64,000 nucleotides of DNA, taken from NCBI GenBank assembly GCA_947498505.1, contig CANMKG010000001.1, positions 434,001 through 498,000 of the forward strand, read 5' to 3'. Shown here one piece after another: positions 54,608 to 64,000 of this stretch (its first letter is position 1; the number at the start of each line of letters is the position of its first letter). A program made the translations under genes and the position numbers. Below the pieces are notes generated by a model, which did not search any database, was not told the DNA's origin, and was given only the letters and a program-made list of their open reading frames with translations. Source of the stretch: an uncultured Maribacter sp. (GTDB lineage Bacteria; Bacteroidota; Bacteroidia; Flavobacteriales; Flavobacteriaceae).

Positions 54608-56125
54608 TTATATAATGTTTAACATTTTTTCAGTGGCTTTAATCGCAGAAACTGTTTGGTCAGAATCTAAGCCACGTGTTGTAAATTCTTTACCGTCTTT
54701 TTCCCAAGTGATGCTAGTTTCGCAAAGCGCATCTGAATTACTACCAGGGGGTATGCGTACCGCATAATCTGTTAGTTTCGGAAAATCTAATTTTTCTGAT
54801 TTATATACTGTCTGAAGTGCATTAATAAAAGCATCAAACTGTCCGTCACCTTGGGCATTTGCCTCATGTAACTTTCCATCAATCTCTACCGAAATAGTTG
54901 TAGACGGATTTAAGCCTTTTGCATGTGTAAGCACGTATGATTTTACAAAAACTTTATTTTTAAAACTACCAGCATCTAATACGTCAGAAATAATGTAAGG
55001 CAAATCTTCTTTAGTTACACGCTCTTTTTTATCACCTAATTCAATAATTCGTTGTGTAACTTTTTTAACTTCATCATCATTAAGCGTGAGACCTAAATCT
55101 TGTAAGTTTTTTTCAATATTAGCTTTACCTGAAGTTTTCCCTAAAGCATATTTTCTTTTTCTCCCAAAACGTTCAGGAAGTAAATCGTTAAAATATAGGT
55201 TATTTTTATTGTCACCATCTGCATGAATTCCAGCTGTTTGTGTAAAAACATTATCACCCACAATAGGCTTGTTAGCAGGTATTCTTACTCCAGTAAAAGC
55301 AGAAACTAACTTACTTACTTTATTTAAAGCAGACTCTTTAACAGCTATTTCAACATCTGGTAGAAAATCTTTAATCACTGCAACGGCACTTGCCATTGGA
55401 GCATTTCCAGCACGTTCACCCATACCATTTACAGTTAAATGTAAACCATGGCAACCGCCTTTTACTGCCTCCATAACATTGGCTACGCCCAAATCATAAT
55501 CATTATGACCATGAAAATCAAAATGTAAACTGGGGTATTTAGTTACGATTTCTGAAATATATTGATAAGTTTCTGAATACGTTAATACCCCTAAAGTGTC
55601 GGGCAATAATATCCTTTTAACCGGTTGGGTTGCAAGAAAATCTAAAAACTGAAATACGTACTCCTTAGAGTTTCGCATACCATTGCTCCAATCTTCAAGG
55701 TAAATATTATTTACTATACCTCTAGAAACAGCATCGTTAAAAACGGTTTCTATATCAGAAAAATGTTCTTCAGGTGTTTTCTTTAATTGATATTTTAAAT
55801 GATTAAGAGATCCTTTGGTCAGTAAATTTTGAACTTTAGCTCCTGCCTTATCCATCCAATCTAGTGAAACTCCACCGTCCGTAAAAGTTAATACTTCTAT
55901 ACGATGTATATTTCCTGTAGATTCGGCCCATTCAGTAATTTTCTGAACAGCTTCAAGTTCCCCATCTGAAACTCGCGCAGACGCAACCTCAATACGGTCA
56001 ACATTAAGTTCTTCTAGAAGTAGCTTTGCTAAAGTTAATTTTTCTGAAGCAGAAAAGGATACACCTGAGGTTTGTTCACCATCCCTCAGCGTGGTATCCA
56101 TTATTTCAATTTTTCTCTTAGTCAT
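54608..56125 (-). CDS. leuA: 2-isopropylmalate synthase-type enzyme (LeuA/CimA family)
   Basis: The 505-residue protein has the synthase start EIMDTTLRDGEQTSGVSF, the metal-binding FDFHGHNDYDLGVAN, and LTVNGMGERAGNAPM. It also has a C-terminal regulatory (LeuA dimer) domain from about residue 385. It is co-directional with leuD, leuC and leuB, so condensation of acetyl-CoA with 2-oxoisovalerate for leucine is the main inference. Some features, such as LEDWSNGM and LLPDTLGVL, recall citramalate synthase and other LeuA-like forms, so a citramalate activity cannot be ruled out. Confidence 0.85.
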   Translation of the reverse strand: MTKRKIEIMDTTLRDGEQTSGVSFSASEKLTLAKLLLEELNVDRIEVASARVSDGELEAVQKITEWAESTGNIHRIEVLTFTDGGVSLDWMDKAGAKVQNLLTKGSLNHLKYQLKKTPEEHFSDIETVFNDAVSRGIVNNIYLEDWSNGMRNSKEYVFQFLDFLATQPVKRILLPDTLGVLTYSETYQYISEIVTKYPSLHFDFHGHNDYDLGVANVMEAVKGGCHGLHLTVNGMGERAGNAPMASAVAVIKDFLPDVEIAVKESALNKVSKLVSAFTGVRIPANKPIVGDNVFTQTAGIHADGDNKNNLYFNDLLPERFGRKRKYALGKTSGKANIEKNLQDLGLTLNDDEVKKVTQRIIELGDKKERVTKEDLPYIISDVLDAGSFKNKVFVKSYVLTHAKGLNPSTTISVEIDGKLHEANAQGDGQFDAFINALQTVYKSEKLDFPKLTDYAVRIPPGSNSDALCETSITWEKDGKEFTTRGLDSDQTVSAIKATEKMLNII

Positions 56126-56156
56126 TATAAAATAAATAGATGATTTTTAAACCAGT

Positions 56157-56753
56157 TTACAAAGGCAATTCTTTTGCAAACTCCGTAATATCACCTTTTA
56201 TATTATTTAGATAATCAATATCATCAAAACCATTAAGCATATTTTGCTTTTTGTAACCATTAATTTCAAAAGATTCTTGCTCTCCTGTTTTTAAAATAGT
56301 CACAGTTTGATTTGGAAGATTGACTTCAATTTCTGTATTAGGGTCAGCTGCAATTTCAGCAAATATTTTTTCGGAAAACTCTGGACTTACTTGTACTGGA
56401 AGTACTCCAATATTTAAACAATTTCCTTTAAAGATATCAGCAAAAAAGCTTGATATTACACATCTAAACCCATAGTCATATACTGCCCAAGCAGCATGCT
56501 CTCTTGACGACCCAGAACCAAAGTTCTTTCCACCAACAAGGATTTTTCCCGAATATGTTGGGTTGTTTAAAACAAAGTCTGATTTTGGAGTATCATCTCC
56601 ATTATATCTCCAATCTCTAAAAAGATTATCTCCAAAACCTTTTCTTTCTGTTGCCTTTAAAAATCGAGCAGGTATAATTTGATCTGTATCCACATTTTCT
56701 ATTGGAAGTGGTACAGCTGTACTTTTTAATATTTCAAATTTATCGTATGCCAT
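56157..56753 (-). CDS. leuD: 3-isopropylmalate dehydratase, small subunit
   Basis: LeuD pairs with LeuC to isomerise 2- to 3-isopropylmalate. The 198-residue protein has the swivel-domain motifs PLPIENVDTDQIIPARFLK and KNFGSGSSREHAAWAVYDYG, and SSFFADIFKGNCLNIGVLPV. The length is normal. It lies 31 bases upstream of leuA and 96 bases downstream of leuC. Confidence 0.97.
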   Translation of the reverse strand: MAYDKFEILKSTAVPLPIENVDTDQIIPARFLKATERKGFGDNLFRDWRYNGDDTPKSDFVLNNPTYSGKILVGGKNFGSGSSREHAAWAVYDYGFRCVISSFFADIFKGNCLNIGVLPVQVSPEFSEKIFAEIAADPNTEIEVNLPNQTVTILKTGEQESFEINGYKKQNMLNGFDDIDYLNNIKGDITEFAKELPL

Positions 56754-56757
56754 GTTA

Positions 56758-56853
56758 TTAGCTTTTTGCCATTAGCTTTTGGCTATTGGCTTTATTTTTT
56801 TTGTTTAAAGTAGCTCAGGGTAAATCGCCCAAAGCTAATAGCAAATTGGCTAA
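56758..56853. repeat. Imperfect inverted and tandem repeats between leuC and leuD
   Basis: The gap has a TTAGCTTTTgcca-like unit repeated about two and a half times (56758-56793). An imperfect inverted copy (56830-56853, reading TTAGCCAATTTGCTATTAGC on the minus strand) overlaps the leuC stop. The pattern could fold in the leuCD message and may be a dispersed intergenic repeat. Confidence 0.45.
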
Positions 56854-58262
56854 GCCAATTCTTTCATTAATTCTCTTGGATCTGTAACTTTTCCAGTAAC
56901 TGCTGCTGCTGCTGCAACTAGGGGAGAGGCAAGTAAAGTTCTAGAACCTGGACCTTGTCTTCCTTCAAAGTTTCTATTTGAGGTACTCACCGCATACTTT
57001 CCAGCAGGAACCTTATCATCATTCATTGCTAAACAAGCTGAACATCCTGGTTCTCTTAACTCAAATCCAGCTTCTTGTAAAATATCTAAAAGACCTTCTT
57101 CTTTTATAGCAGCTTCAACTTTGTGAGATCCTGGAACTAACCAAGCAGTAACATTATCTGCCTTTTTTCTTCCTTTTACTATAGAAGTAAATGCTCTAAA
57201 ATCTTCAATACGACCATTTGTACAACTACCAATAAAAACAAAATCTATTGGTTTGCCAATCATATCTTCACCTTCGTTAAAGGCCATATAACCTAACGAT
57301 TTTTTATAAGTAGCTACTCCTCCTTCTAAGTCTTCAGCATTCGGAATACTTTTAGAAATTCCCATTCCCATTCCAGGATTGGTTCCATAAGTAATCATTG
57401 GTTCTATGTCTGAAGCACTAAATGTAAGTTCTTTATCAAAAGTAGCACCTTCATCAGTTTTTAAAGTCTCCCAATACGCCATTGCCTTATCCCAATCGGC
57501 TCCTTTTGGAGTAAATTCTCTACCTTTTATATATTCAAATGTCTTCTCATCTGGAGCAATCATACCTCCACGAGCACCCATTTCTATACTTAAATTACAA
57601 ACCGTCATACGACCTTCCATAGTCATATTTTCAAAAACATCACCTGCATACTCTACAAAATACCCTGTAGCTCCAGAGGTAGTAAGCTTAGATATTATAA
57701 ACAACGCAACATCTTTAGGAGTAACACCAAAGTTTAATTCACCTTCAATGTTAATGCGCATTTTCTTTGGCTTAGGCTGCATTATACACTGTGTAGATAA
57801 TACCATTTCTACTTCAGATGTACCAATACCAAAAGCAATTGCACCAAATGCGCCATGGGTAGATGTATGTGAATCTCCACATACAATTGTAGCACCTGGT
57901 TGTGTAATTCCATATTCAGGACCAACTACGTGTACAATACCATTTTTTTCGTGCCCTAAGCCCCAATGTGAAATACCATGTTCTTTCGCATTTTCTTCAA
58001 GTGCTTTTAGCTGATTTGCTGATAAAGGATCCTTAACAGGTAAATGCTGATTTATTGTAGGCGTATTATGATCCGCCGTTGCAAAGGTTTTATTTGGAAA
58101 TAAAACACCAACATTTCTATTTTTTAATCCTAAAAATGCAACTGGACTAGTTACCTCATGAACTAAGTGGCGGTCTATAAACAACACATCTGGCCCGTCT
58201 TCTACATGCTTTACCACATGCGAATCCCAAACCTTATCAAATAATGTCTTTTTTGTACTCAT
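56850..58262 (-). CDS. leuC: 3-isopropylmalate dehydratase, large subunit
   Basis: LeuC carries the [4Fe-4S] cluster of isopropylmalate isomerase: cysteines in [13 protein letters not shown] and [12 protein letters not shown] are visible, with [20 protein letters not shown] chose the ATG at 58262 ([17 protein letters not shown]), giving 470 residues; an in-frame start seven codons upstream is unlikely. It begins leuCDAB and is divergent from the DUF2911 gene. Confidence 0.97.
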   Translation of the reverse strand: MSTKKTLFDKVWDSHVVKHVEDGPDVLFIDRHLVHEVTSPVAFLGLKNRNVGVLFPNKTFATADHNTPTINQHLPVKDPLSANQLKALEENAKEHGISHWGLGHEKNGIVHVVGPEYGITQPGATIVCGDSHTSTHGAFGAIAFGIGTSEVEMVLSTQCIMQPKPKKMRINIEGELNFGVTPKDVALFIISKLTTSGATGYFVEYAGDVFENMTMEGRMTVCNLSIEMGARGGMIAPDEKTFEYIKGREFTPKGADWDKAMAYWETLKTDEGATFDKELTFSASDIEPMITYGTNPGMGMGISKSIPNAEDLEGGVATYKKSLGYMAFNEGEDMIGKPIDFVFIGSCTNGRIEDFRAFTSIVKGRKKADNVTAWLVPGSHKVEAAIKEEGLLDILQEAGFELREPGCSACLAMNDDKVPAGKYAVSTSNRNFEGRQGPGSRTLLASPLVAAAAAVTGKVTDPRELMKELA

Positions 58263-58478
58263 AATATGTTTTAGTCTAAGCATACAAATCTATTAAAAGA
58301 AGTGGTTTCTAGAAATTTTTACAAAAAGAAATTACGACGTTCAAGGCACTATTTTGTGATAAAAAAGCCCTTAAGCTTCCTGTTAGTAATTATAACCCTC
58401 AACTTTAACAAAAGGATAACTAATACTAGGCAATAGGATACATATCTTGATGAATATTAACAACAAACGTCAATCAAC

Positions 58479-59588
58479 ATGAAACAAAACAACAAAACAC
58501 CAAAAATTTTAGTAGTTCTCTTGCTATTTATGATGAGCATGGGAGTTAATGCACAATTAGATTTACCCAGAGGTAGCCAAATGGCAAAAGTATCTCAAAG
58601 AGTTGGAATTACTGATGTAACTATTAAGTACTCAAGACCAAGTGTTAACGATAGAGAGGTATGGGGAAAATTGGTTCCTTATGGAATGAATAATTTAGGA
58701 TTTGGAACGGCTAAAGAGTCACCTTGGAGAGCGGGCGCTAATGAAAATACTATTATTCATTTTTCAGATGATGCAAAAGTTGAAGGGAAAGCAATTTCGG
58801 CTGGAAAATATGGATTGCATATGATTGTACATGAGGATGGAAAAGCAACAATTATATTTTCAAAAGACCACTCCTCATGGGGTAGTTATTTTTATAGCCC
58901 AGAAAATGATGCTCTTAGAGTAGATGTTAACTCCACCGAAGTTCCGCATACAGAATTATTAACGTTTAATTTTATTGCTGTAGATAAAGGTTCAACAACG
59001 GCCGCACTAAGTTGGGGAAAAAAACAAATTCCATTTAAAATAGAAGTTGACGTACCTAGTGTAGTAATTACTGATATTGAGCAAAAACTTCAAAATTCTC
59101 AGGGATTTAATAGACAATCATGGGAACAAGCGGCAAATTTTGCGTTAAACAATGATGGTGATTTAGATAAAGCTTTATACTGGATAAATGCAGCTATTGA
59201 AGGCCAATTTTTTAGTCAAAAAAACTATAATAATTTAAGTATTAAATCTAAAATTTTAGAAAAGCAAGGTAAAAGTGAGGAAGCTGAAAAACTTATGAAC
59301 GAGGCACTTCCAATGGCTTCAGTATTTCAAGTTCATAACTACGGAAGACAATTAATTAAACAGGATAAAAAAGAAAAAGCCTTAGAAATATTTAAAAAGA
59401 ATGCTAAAATGAATAAAGGTAAATGGCCCGTAGATTTTGGATTAGCTAGGGGTTACGCTGCTATTGGAAATTATGAAACGGCTTTAAAACATTTAAAAAT
59501 AGCTCAAAAAAGAGCTCCAGATAAAATAAATAAAGACGCTATTGAAGGTTATTTAGTGGATTTACAAAACGGAAAAGATATTAATTAA
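58479..59588 (+). CDS. DUF2911 domain protein with C-terminal TPR-like helices
   Basis: The 369-residue protein has a signal peptide (ILVVLLLFMMSMGVNAQ). The DUF2911 domain covers about residues 30-190 (VSQRVGITDVTIKYSRP, VWGKLVPYGMNN, WRAGANENTIIHFSDD, AGKYGLHMI). The last 150 residues form TPR-like helical repeats (EEAEKLMNEALPMA, KEKALEIFKKNAKMN, YETALKHLKIAQKRAP). The family is common in Bacteroidota and is of unknown function; a periplasmic location is likely. A terminator follows. Confidence 0.88.
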   Translation: MKQNNKTPKILVVLLLFMMSMGVNAQLDLPRGSQMAKVSQRVGITDVTIKYSRPSVNDREVWGKLVPYGMNNLGFGTAKESPWRAGANENTIIHFSDDAKVEGKAISAGKYGLHMIVHEDGKATIIFSKDHSSWGSYFYSPENDALRVDVNSTEVPHTELLTFNFIAVDKGSTTAALSWGKKQIPFKIEVDVPSVVITDIEQKLQNSQGFNRQSWEQAANFALNNDGDLDKALYWINAAIEGQFFSQKNYNNLSIKSKILEKQGKSEEAEKLMNEALPMASVFQVHNYGRQLIKQDKKEKALEIFKKNAKMNKGKWPVDFGLARGYAAIGNYETALKHLKIAQKRAPDKINKDAIEGYLVDLQNGKDIN

Positions 59589-59608
59589 AACTTCTTTATA
59601 ATATTCTT

Positions 59609-59645
59609 AAAAAAGCCTATAGGTATATAACTTATAGGCTTTTTT
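59609..59645. terminator. Bidirectional rho-independent terminator
   Basis: Stem AGCCTATA (59614-59621) with TATAGGCT (59633-59640), an 11-base loop, and flanking A5 and T6 tracts that extend the stem. It lies between the convergent DUF2911 and recG genes; the recG stop codon is inside its right-hand tract. Confidence 0.85.
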
Positions 59646-61750
59646 TAGCTTATGTAGTTCCAAATATTTTTATGCTTAATAATTTGAGCGTACATATGTC
59701 TTACAACCAAATTATTAGCGTGTTCTAAAGTAGGGTCTTCTTTTAAAATTTTGTTTGCATATAACCGCGCAGTTTTTAAAATATCATTATCCTTAACAAT
59801 ATCAGCTATTTTTAGGTGTAACATTCCACTTTGTTGAGTCCCCATTAAATCTCCTGGGCCTCTTAACTTTAAGTCCACTTCAGCTATTTCAAAACCATCG
59901 TTTGTTTTTACCATGGTTTCTAATCTTGTTTTAGAATCGTTAGTTAATTTATGGCTGGTCATTAGTATGCAAAAACTTTGGTCTGCCCCTCTACCAACTC
60001 TACCCCGAAGTTGATGCAATTGTGATAAACCAAAACGCTCGGCACTTTCCACAATCATTACAGATGCATTGGGTACATTAACTCCAACTTCTATAACTGT
60101 TGTAGCAACCATAATTTGCGTTTCTCCTTTTACAAAACGTTCCATTTCAAAATCTTTGTCCGCAGGTTTCATTTTTCCATGAACAATAGAAATTTGATAT
60201 TCTGGTTTAGGAAAATCGCGTGCAATACTTTCGTAACCATCCATTAAGTCTTTGTAATCCAGAGCCTCAGACTCCTGAATTAAAGGATATACCACATAAA
60301 TTTGGCGTCCCTTTTTTATTTCATCTTTTATAAAAGCAAAAACTTTTAATCTATTAGAATCGTAGCGGTGAACTGTTTTTATTGGTTTTCTTCCTGGAGG
60401 TAATTCATCTATAACAGAAATATCCAAATCTCCATACAAGCTCATTGCCAACGTTCTGGGTATTGGAGTGGCCGTCATAACTAAAATATGTGGCGGTTTT
60501 TCATTTTTATGCCATAGTTTAGACCTTTGCGCAACTCCAAACCTATGTTGCTCGTCCACAATTGCCAACCCTAAGTTTTTAAATTTTACTTTATCCTCAA
60601 GAAGAGCGTGAGTACCAATCAATATTTTTAACTCGCCACTTTCCAGCTCCTTATGTATAATTTTACGAGCAGAGGTTTTTGTTGAACCAGTAAGAATTGC
60701 AATTTTAATTCCCATATCGGAAAGCAATTCTTGAATGCCATTAAAATGTTGATTTGCCAAAATTTCGGTAGGAGCCATCAAACAGGCCTGATAATCATTG
60801 TCAATGGCTAAAAGCATCGTCATTAAAGCAACAATAGTTTTACCAGAACCTACATCGCCCTGTAGCAACCGGTTCATTTGAGCATTACTACCTAAATCTG
60901 CTCTAATTTCTTTAATTACTCGCTTTTGCGCATTGGTTAAATCAAAGGGAAGATAATCAGTAAAAAACTGATTAAAAAGAGTTCCTACTTGGTCAAATAC
61001 AAAACCTTTTATCCGTTGTTTTCTAGATTTGTTTTTGGCTAAAAGTTGTAATTGAATATAAAAAAGTTCCTCAAACTTTAATCTAAACTGAGCTTTTGCG
61101 AGTAAATCTAAGTTCTTAGGAAAATGAATATTAAATAATGCTTCGCTTTTGGTAATTAGGTTTAACTCATTAATGAGGCCAGGAGATAAAGACTCAGAGA
61201 ACTGTCCTTTACAATCTAAAAATAATTGCTGCATCATTTTATTAATTACCTTATTGGTAATCCCTCTATTAGTTAATTTTTCAGTAGAGGGGTAAATAGG
61301 TTGCATAACAATTTTTACTCCTTTTTCATGATTTTCCAATAACTCCATTTCTGGATGAGGCATGGAAAACTTGCCGTTAAACCAATTGCATTTCCCAAAA
61401 ATCACATATGGCACATTTATTTTAATGTTTTCTTTTATCCATTTTTGGCCACGAAACCAAACGAGCTCCATTTCTCCGGTATCATCAATAAACTTAGCAA
61501 CTAACCGTTTTCCTTTTTTTTGCTCGACTGTTTTTATATGAACAATTTTCCCAATTACTTGTACGTCAGCATTACTACGCTGTAATTGGTTTATTTTATA
61601 ATACTTGGTTTTGTCGATATGCCTGTTTGGAAAGAGGTTTAACAGGTCTTGATATGTAGAAATACCTAACTCAGTCTTAAGGGTTTCGGCTCTATGTGGA
61701 CCAACACCTTTAAGATAAACTATTGGAGTTTGAAGGTAATTCGAATTCAT
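59645..61750 (-). CDS. recG: ATP-dependent DNA helicase RecG
   Basis: RecG remodels stalled replication forks and Holliday junctions. The 701-residue protein has an N-terminal wedge/OB domain (VIGKIVHIKTVEQKKGKRL), then a superfamily 2 helicase with Walker A LLQGDVGSGKTIVALM, motif II IVDEQHRFGVAQR (DEQH), motif III VMTATPIPRTLAMSLYGDLD, and the C-terminal VESAERFGLSQLHQLRGRVG. Length is normal. It is divergent from the M1 aminopeptidase gene. Confidence 0.97.
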   Translation of the reverse strand: MNSNYLQTPIVYLKGVGPHRAETLKTELGISTYQDLLNLFPNRHIDKTKYYKINQLQRSNADVQVIGKIVHIKTVEQKKGKRLVAKFIDDTGEMELVWFRGQKWIKENIKINVPYVIFGKCNWFNGKFSMPHPEMELLENHEKGVKIVMQPIYPSTEKLTNRGITNKVINKMMQQLFLDCKGQFSESLSPGLINELNLITKSEALFNIHFPKNLDLLAKAQFRLKFEELFYIQLQLLAKNKSRKQRIKGFVFDQVGTLFNQFFTDYLPFDLTNAQKRVIKEIRADLGSNAQMNRLLQGDVGSGKTIVALMTMLLAIDNDYQACLMAPTEILANQHFNGIQELLSDMGIKIAILTGSTKTSARKIIHKELESGELKILIGTHALLEDKVKFKNLGLAIVDEQHRFGVAQRSKLWHKNEKPPHILVMTATPIPRTLAMSLYGDLDISVIDELPPGRKPIKTVHRYDSNRLKVFAFIKDEIKKGRQIYVVYPLIQESEALDYKDLMDGYESIARDFPKPEYQISIVHGKMKPADKDFEMERFVKGETQIMVATTVIEVGVNVPNASVMIVESAERFGLSQLHQLRGRVGRGADQSFCILMTSHKLTNDSKTRLETMVKTNDGFEIAEVDLKLRGPGDLMGTQQSGMLHLKIADIVKDNDILKTARLYANKILKEDPTLEHANNLVVRHMYAQIIKHKNIWNYIS

Positions 61751-61831
61751 TCGACTAAATTAGAGCATTGAATATATACATGCAACAAACTAAAAAGTTA
61801 AAACACCCGTTTGTTTTGTAAGAATTAACCT

Positions 61832-63925
61832 ATGGCTAAAAAAGTACTTCCCCTTTTCATTCTTTTATACATTACAGCTTGCGCATATGCACAGCAACAA
61901 ATTGATATTGATTTTAAGGATGCCAAAATTATCGTTGAACCAATTCCTTTAAAAAAAGAGATAAAAGGTTCGGTATCGTACAATATTGAGATTATAAATA
62001 ATGTTGATTCCATTTTTCTTGACGCCGTAAAAACTAATTTTCATGAGGTATTGCTCGATAAAAAAAAGGTTAAATTCACTAATGATGGTAAGAGAATTAT
62101 AATTAAGAGAAAGTTTAAAAAAGGGAAAGCTTATAACCTTTCAATAAAATACTCCAATACTCCAGCACAAGCTGTTTATTTCATAGGTTGGCATCCTAGT
62201 TCTCAGATTAATCAAATTTGGACACAAGGTCAAGGTAAATACACTAGCAATTGGTTACCGAGCCTAGATGATATGAACGACAAAATAGAGTTTGATCTTA
62301 GTATTATTTTTAACAATAAGTATAAGGTTGTTGCAAACGGAAAGTTAATTTCTAAAAAGGAAAACAACACTTCAACAGTTTGGAATTATGATATGAAAAA
62401 ACCAATGAGTAGCTATTTGCTGGCATTTGCCATTGGTGATTATGATAAAAAAGATGTAATATCTGCTAGTGGTATTCCTATGGAATTATATTATTATAAG
62501 AATGATTCTAATAGGGTAGAGCCTACCTATAGATATTCTAGAGAAATTTTTGATTTTCTTGAGAATGAAATTCAAGTGCCATACCCATGGCAGAATTACA
62601 AACAAATACCTGTTAGAGATTTTCTCTACGCAGGCATGGAAAATACCGGAACAACTATTTTTTCAGATGCTTATATGATAGATTCTGTTGCTTTTGACGA
62701 CAAGAATTATGTTAATGTGAATGCGCATGAACTTGCACATCAATGGTTTGGAGATTTGGTAACAGAAAAAAATGCAAAGCATCACTGGTTACATGAAGGT
62801 TTTGCTACCTATTACGCACTTTTGACTGAACGTGAAATTTTTGGAAAGGATTATTTTTTCTGGAAGTTGTATGACACTGCAATTCAATTAAATGATTATC
62901 AAGGGCAAAACAAAGGAGAAGCATTAAATAATCCAAAAGCAAGTAGCCTTACTTTTTATGAAAAAGGAGCCTGGGCGTTACAAATGTTGAGAGATAAAGT
63001 AGGCGATAAAGCTTTTAAAATTGGAGTAAAAAATTATTTAGACAAACATCAATTGGGTAATGTTGTAATATCTGATTTTTTTAAGGAGGTTGAAAAAGCC
63101 AGTGGAACAAACTTATCTTATTTCAAAACCGCTTGGATTGAAGAAAAATTGTTTCCGACTCAAAGTGCTATAGAACAGTTAAAAAATTCTAATGCAGATA
63201 TTAAGCTCTTTTTAGAATTAAAAGAGGAAATGAGTTCTAGTTACACTTTTCTTCAAAAAGAAAAAAGACTTAAATATTATTGGAACAAAACAAAATCTGA
63301 AGAGGTAAAAGCCCGATTAATATTGGGTTATCCTAATATTCTATCTTTTGATATTCTTAAAAAGGCCCTTAATTCCAAAAGTAAAAAAATTAGAAGAGCT
63401 CTTGTAAATACAGGTTTGGCTCCCCCGACAGAATTAAAAGACGCTTATAAATCTTTATTAGAAGACGAGAGCTATTATACTATTGAAAGTGCTTTATATA
63501 TTTTATGGCAAGCATTTCCTAAAGAAAGAAATAAGTATTTGGAGATTACCAAAAACCATATTGGCATGCCAAATAAAAATGTACGATTGTTATGGTTAAC
63601 ATTGGCCTTACTAACGTCAGAGTACCAACCACAATTAAAAGAAACTTTTCACAATGAGCTCATAGGGTATACCGACAAAAAATACTCTTTTGAAGTTCGC
63701 CAAGGTGCTTTTCAATTTTTAAATCAAGTTTTTGGATTTACGGAACAAAATTTGAAGGATTTAGTTAATGCTTCAGTTCATCATTCTTGGCAGTTTAAAA
63801 AATCTTCAAGAAATTTACTAGAAGCTTTGTTAAAAGATGAAGAGCAGAAAAAGCGTCTTAAGGAAATTTTAAAAGACTTAAACGGTAAAGAATTTCAATT
63901 TTTAAATTCTAAATTAAACAATTAA
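61832..63925 (+). CDS. M1-family zinc metallo-aminopeptidase
   Basis: The 697-residue protein has a signal peptide (LFILLYITACAYAQ), an M1 beta N-terminal domain, the exopeptidase motif GMENTG, and the zinc site HELAHQWFG (His299, Glu300, His303) with the third ligand Glu322 in WLHEGFATYYA. A catalytic Tyr in LTFYEKGAWALQML and a long helical C-terminus follow. It removes N-terminal residues from peptides, probably in the periplasm. Its TAA shares a base with the next ATG. Confidence 0.93.
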   Translation: MAKKVLPLFILLYITACAYAQQQIDIDFKDAKIIVEPIPLKKEIKGSVSYNIEIINNVDSIFLDAVKTNFHEVLLDKKKVKFTNDGKRIIIKRKFKKGKAYNLSIKYSNTPAQAVYFIGWHPSSQINQIWTQGQGKYTSNWLPSLDDMNDKIEFDLSIIFNNKYKVVANGKLISKKENNTSTVWNYDMKKPMSSYLLAFAIGDYDKKDVISASGIPMELYYYKNDSNRVEPTYRYSREIFDFLENEIQVPYPWQNYKQIPVRDFLYAGMENTGTTIFSDAYMIDSVAFDDKNYVNVNAHELAHQWFGDLVTEKNAKHHWLHEGFATYYALLTEREIFGKDYFFWKLYDTAIQLNDYQGQNKGEALNNPKASSLTFYEKGAWALQMLRDKVGDKAFKIGVKNYLDKHQLGNVVISDFFKEVEKASGTNLSYFKTAWIEEKLFPTQSAIEQLKNSNADIKLFLELKEEMSSSYTFLQKEKRLKYYWNKTKSEEVKARLILGYPNILSFDILKKALNSKSKKIRRALVNTGLAPPTELKDAYKSLLEDESYYTIESALYILWQAFPKERNKYLEITKNHIGMPNKNVRLLWLTLALLTSEYQPQLKETFHNELIGYTDKKYSFEVRQGAFQFLNQVFGFTEQNLKDLVNASVHHSWQFKKSSRNLLEALLKDEEQKKRLKEILKDLNGKEFQFLNSKLNN

Positions 63926-64000
63926 TGCGCGCATTAGTAATATCAGGAGGAGGTAGTAAAGGAGCTTTTGCAGGAGGTGTGGCTCAGTATCTACTACAGG
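63925..64000 (+). CDS. Patatin-like phospholipase, N-terminal fragment cut by the window end
   Basis: The ATG overlaps the M1 aminopeptidase stop by one base (TAATG). The 25 visible residues start MRALVISGGGSKGAFAGGVA, the patatin oxyanion-hole motif GGGxKG. The GxSxG nucleophile lies beyond the window. Patatin-like proteins hydrolyse acyl esters of membrane lipids. Confidence 0.82.
   Translation, partial: MRALVISGGGSKGAFAGGVAQYLLQ

Noticed and set aside
57406-58014. 202-codon open frame on the plus strand
   Set aside because: It lies entirely antisense to leuC, whose protein is fully conserved; the frame is a by-product of leuC codon use.
58263-58478. Possible leucine leader peptide and attenuator upstream of leuC
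   Set aside because: A Leu/Val/Ile-rich frame exists on the minus strand, but it has no ATG and runs through the only weak hairpin (AAGC/GCTT with T-run near 58366-58378). No stop-codon-linked antiterminator could be drawn, unlike the ilv case.
1-64000. tRNA, rRNA, CRISPR, intact insertion sequence or prophage
   Set aside because: Intergenic regions were read for cloverleaf-like sequence, regularly spaced repeats, transposase catalytic motifs and phage genes; none was found apart from the decayed fragment near 25.1 kb.

Overview
The window is chromosomal DNA of a low-GC member of the Bacteroidota, most likely a marine Flavobacteriaceae. Evidence: AT-rich dense coding; A/T-rich start regions without clear Shine-Dalgarno sites; several TAnnTTTG-type -7 boxes; and family content typical of the group (fused E1 alpha/beta dehydrogenase, DUF2911, DUF1835, SUI1-type factor, MutS2 without Smr domain, a GH16 lipoprotein of the agarase/porphyranase type). 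No tRNA, rRNA, CRISPR array, prophage or intact insertion sequence was seen.

Layout. 1-9.1 kb: housekeeping genes, mostly on the minus strand (partial MuiA-like protein, DCC protein, MutS2, Ung, a lone receiver domain, a binding-protein-like gene with a nucleoside phosphorylase and DUF1835, SUI1, a 2-oxoglutarate oxygenase). 9.2-17.5 kb (+): a fused branched-chain 2-oxoacid dehydrogenase E1, then an eight-gene block built around a type III polyketide synthase (flavoprotein, methyltransferase, type III PKS, FabL-like enoyl reductase, hotdog dehydratase, FabF-like synthase, carrier protein, membrane protein). This block probably makes a modified phenolic or pyrone lipid with its own fatty-acid supply enzymes. 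17.5-24.5 kb: YceI, HPF, FKBP lipoprotein, pta-ackA, a GH16 lipoprotein. 24.6-25.4 kb: gene-poor stretch with REP-like palindromes and a decayed transposase-like fragment. 25.4-39.2 kb: lipoprotein, double-CDGSH protein, aldo/keto reductase, acyltransferase-like membrane protein, then FMN reductase/pabB/tilS/dsbD and penicillin acylase/yifB, and small membrane genes.

39.4-42.9 kb: an Nramp-related transporter lacking the usual metal ligands, followed by pxpABC (5-oxoprolinase), almost certainly one operon. 42.9-50.1 kb: ilvD-ilvB-ilvN-ilvC-ilvA. It is preceded by what looks like a complete translation-coupled attenuator: an 18-residue leader peptide with eight Ile/Leu/Val codons in nine, an antiterminator that starts at the leader stop codon, and a 12-bp terminator with a U-run. 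50.2-58.3 kb: gapN, a lipoprotein gene bracketed by an approximately 85-bp direct repeat copied from the leuB 3' end, and leuCDAB on the minus strand. With the ilv genes this forms one branched-chain amino acid biosynthesis region. 58.5-64 kb: DUF2911 protein, recG, M1 aminopeptidase and the start of a patatin-like gene.

The most notable items are the ilv attenuator, the type III PKS block, the metal-ligand-free Nramp homologue tied to pxpABC, and the leuB-tail duplication around an inserted-looking gene. All calls come from reading the sequence; no database search was possible.
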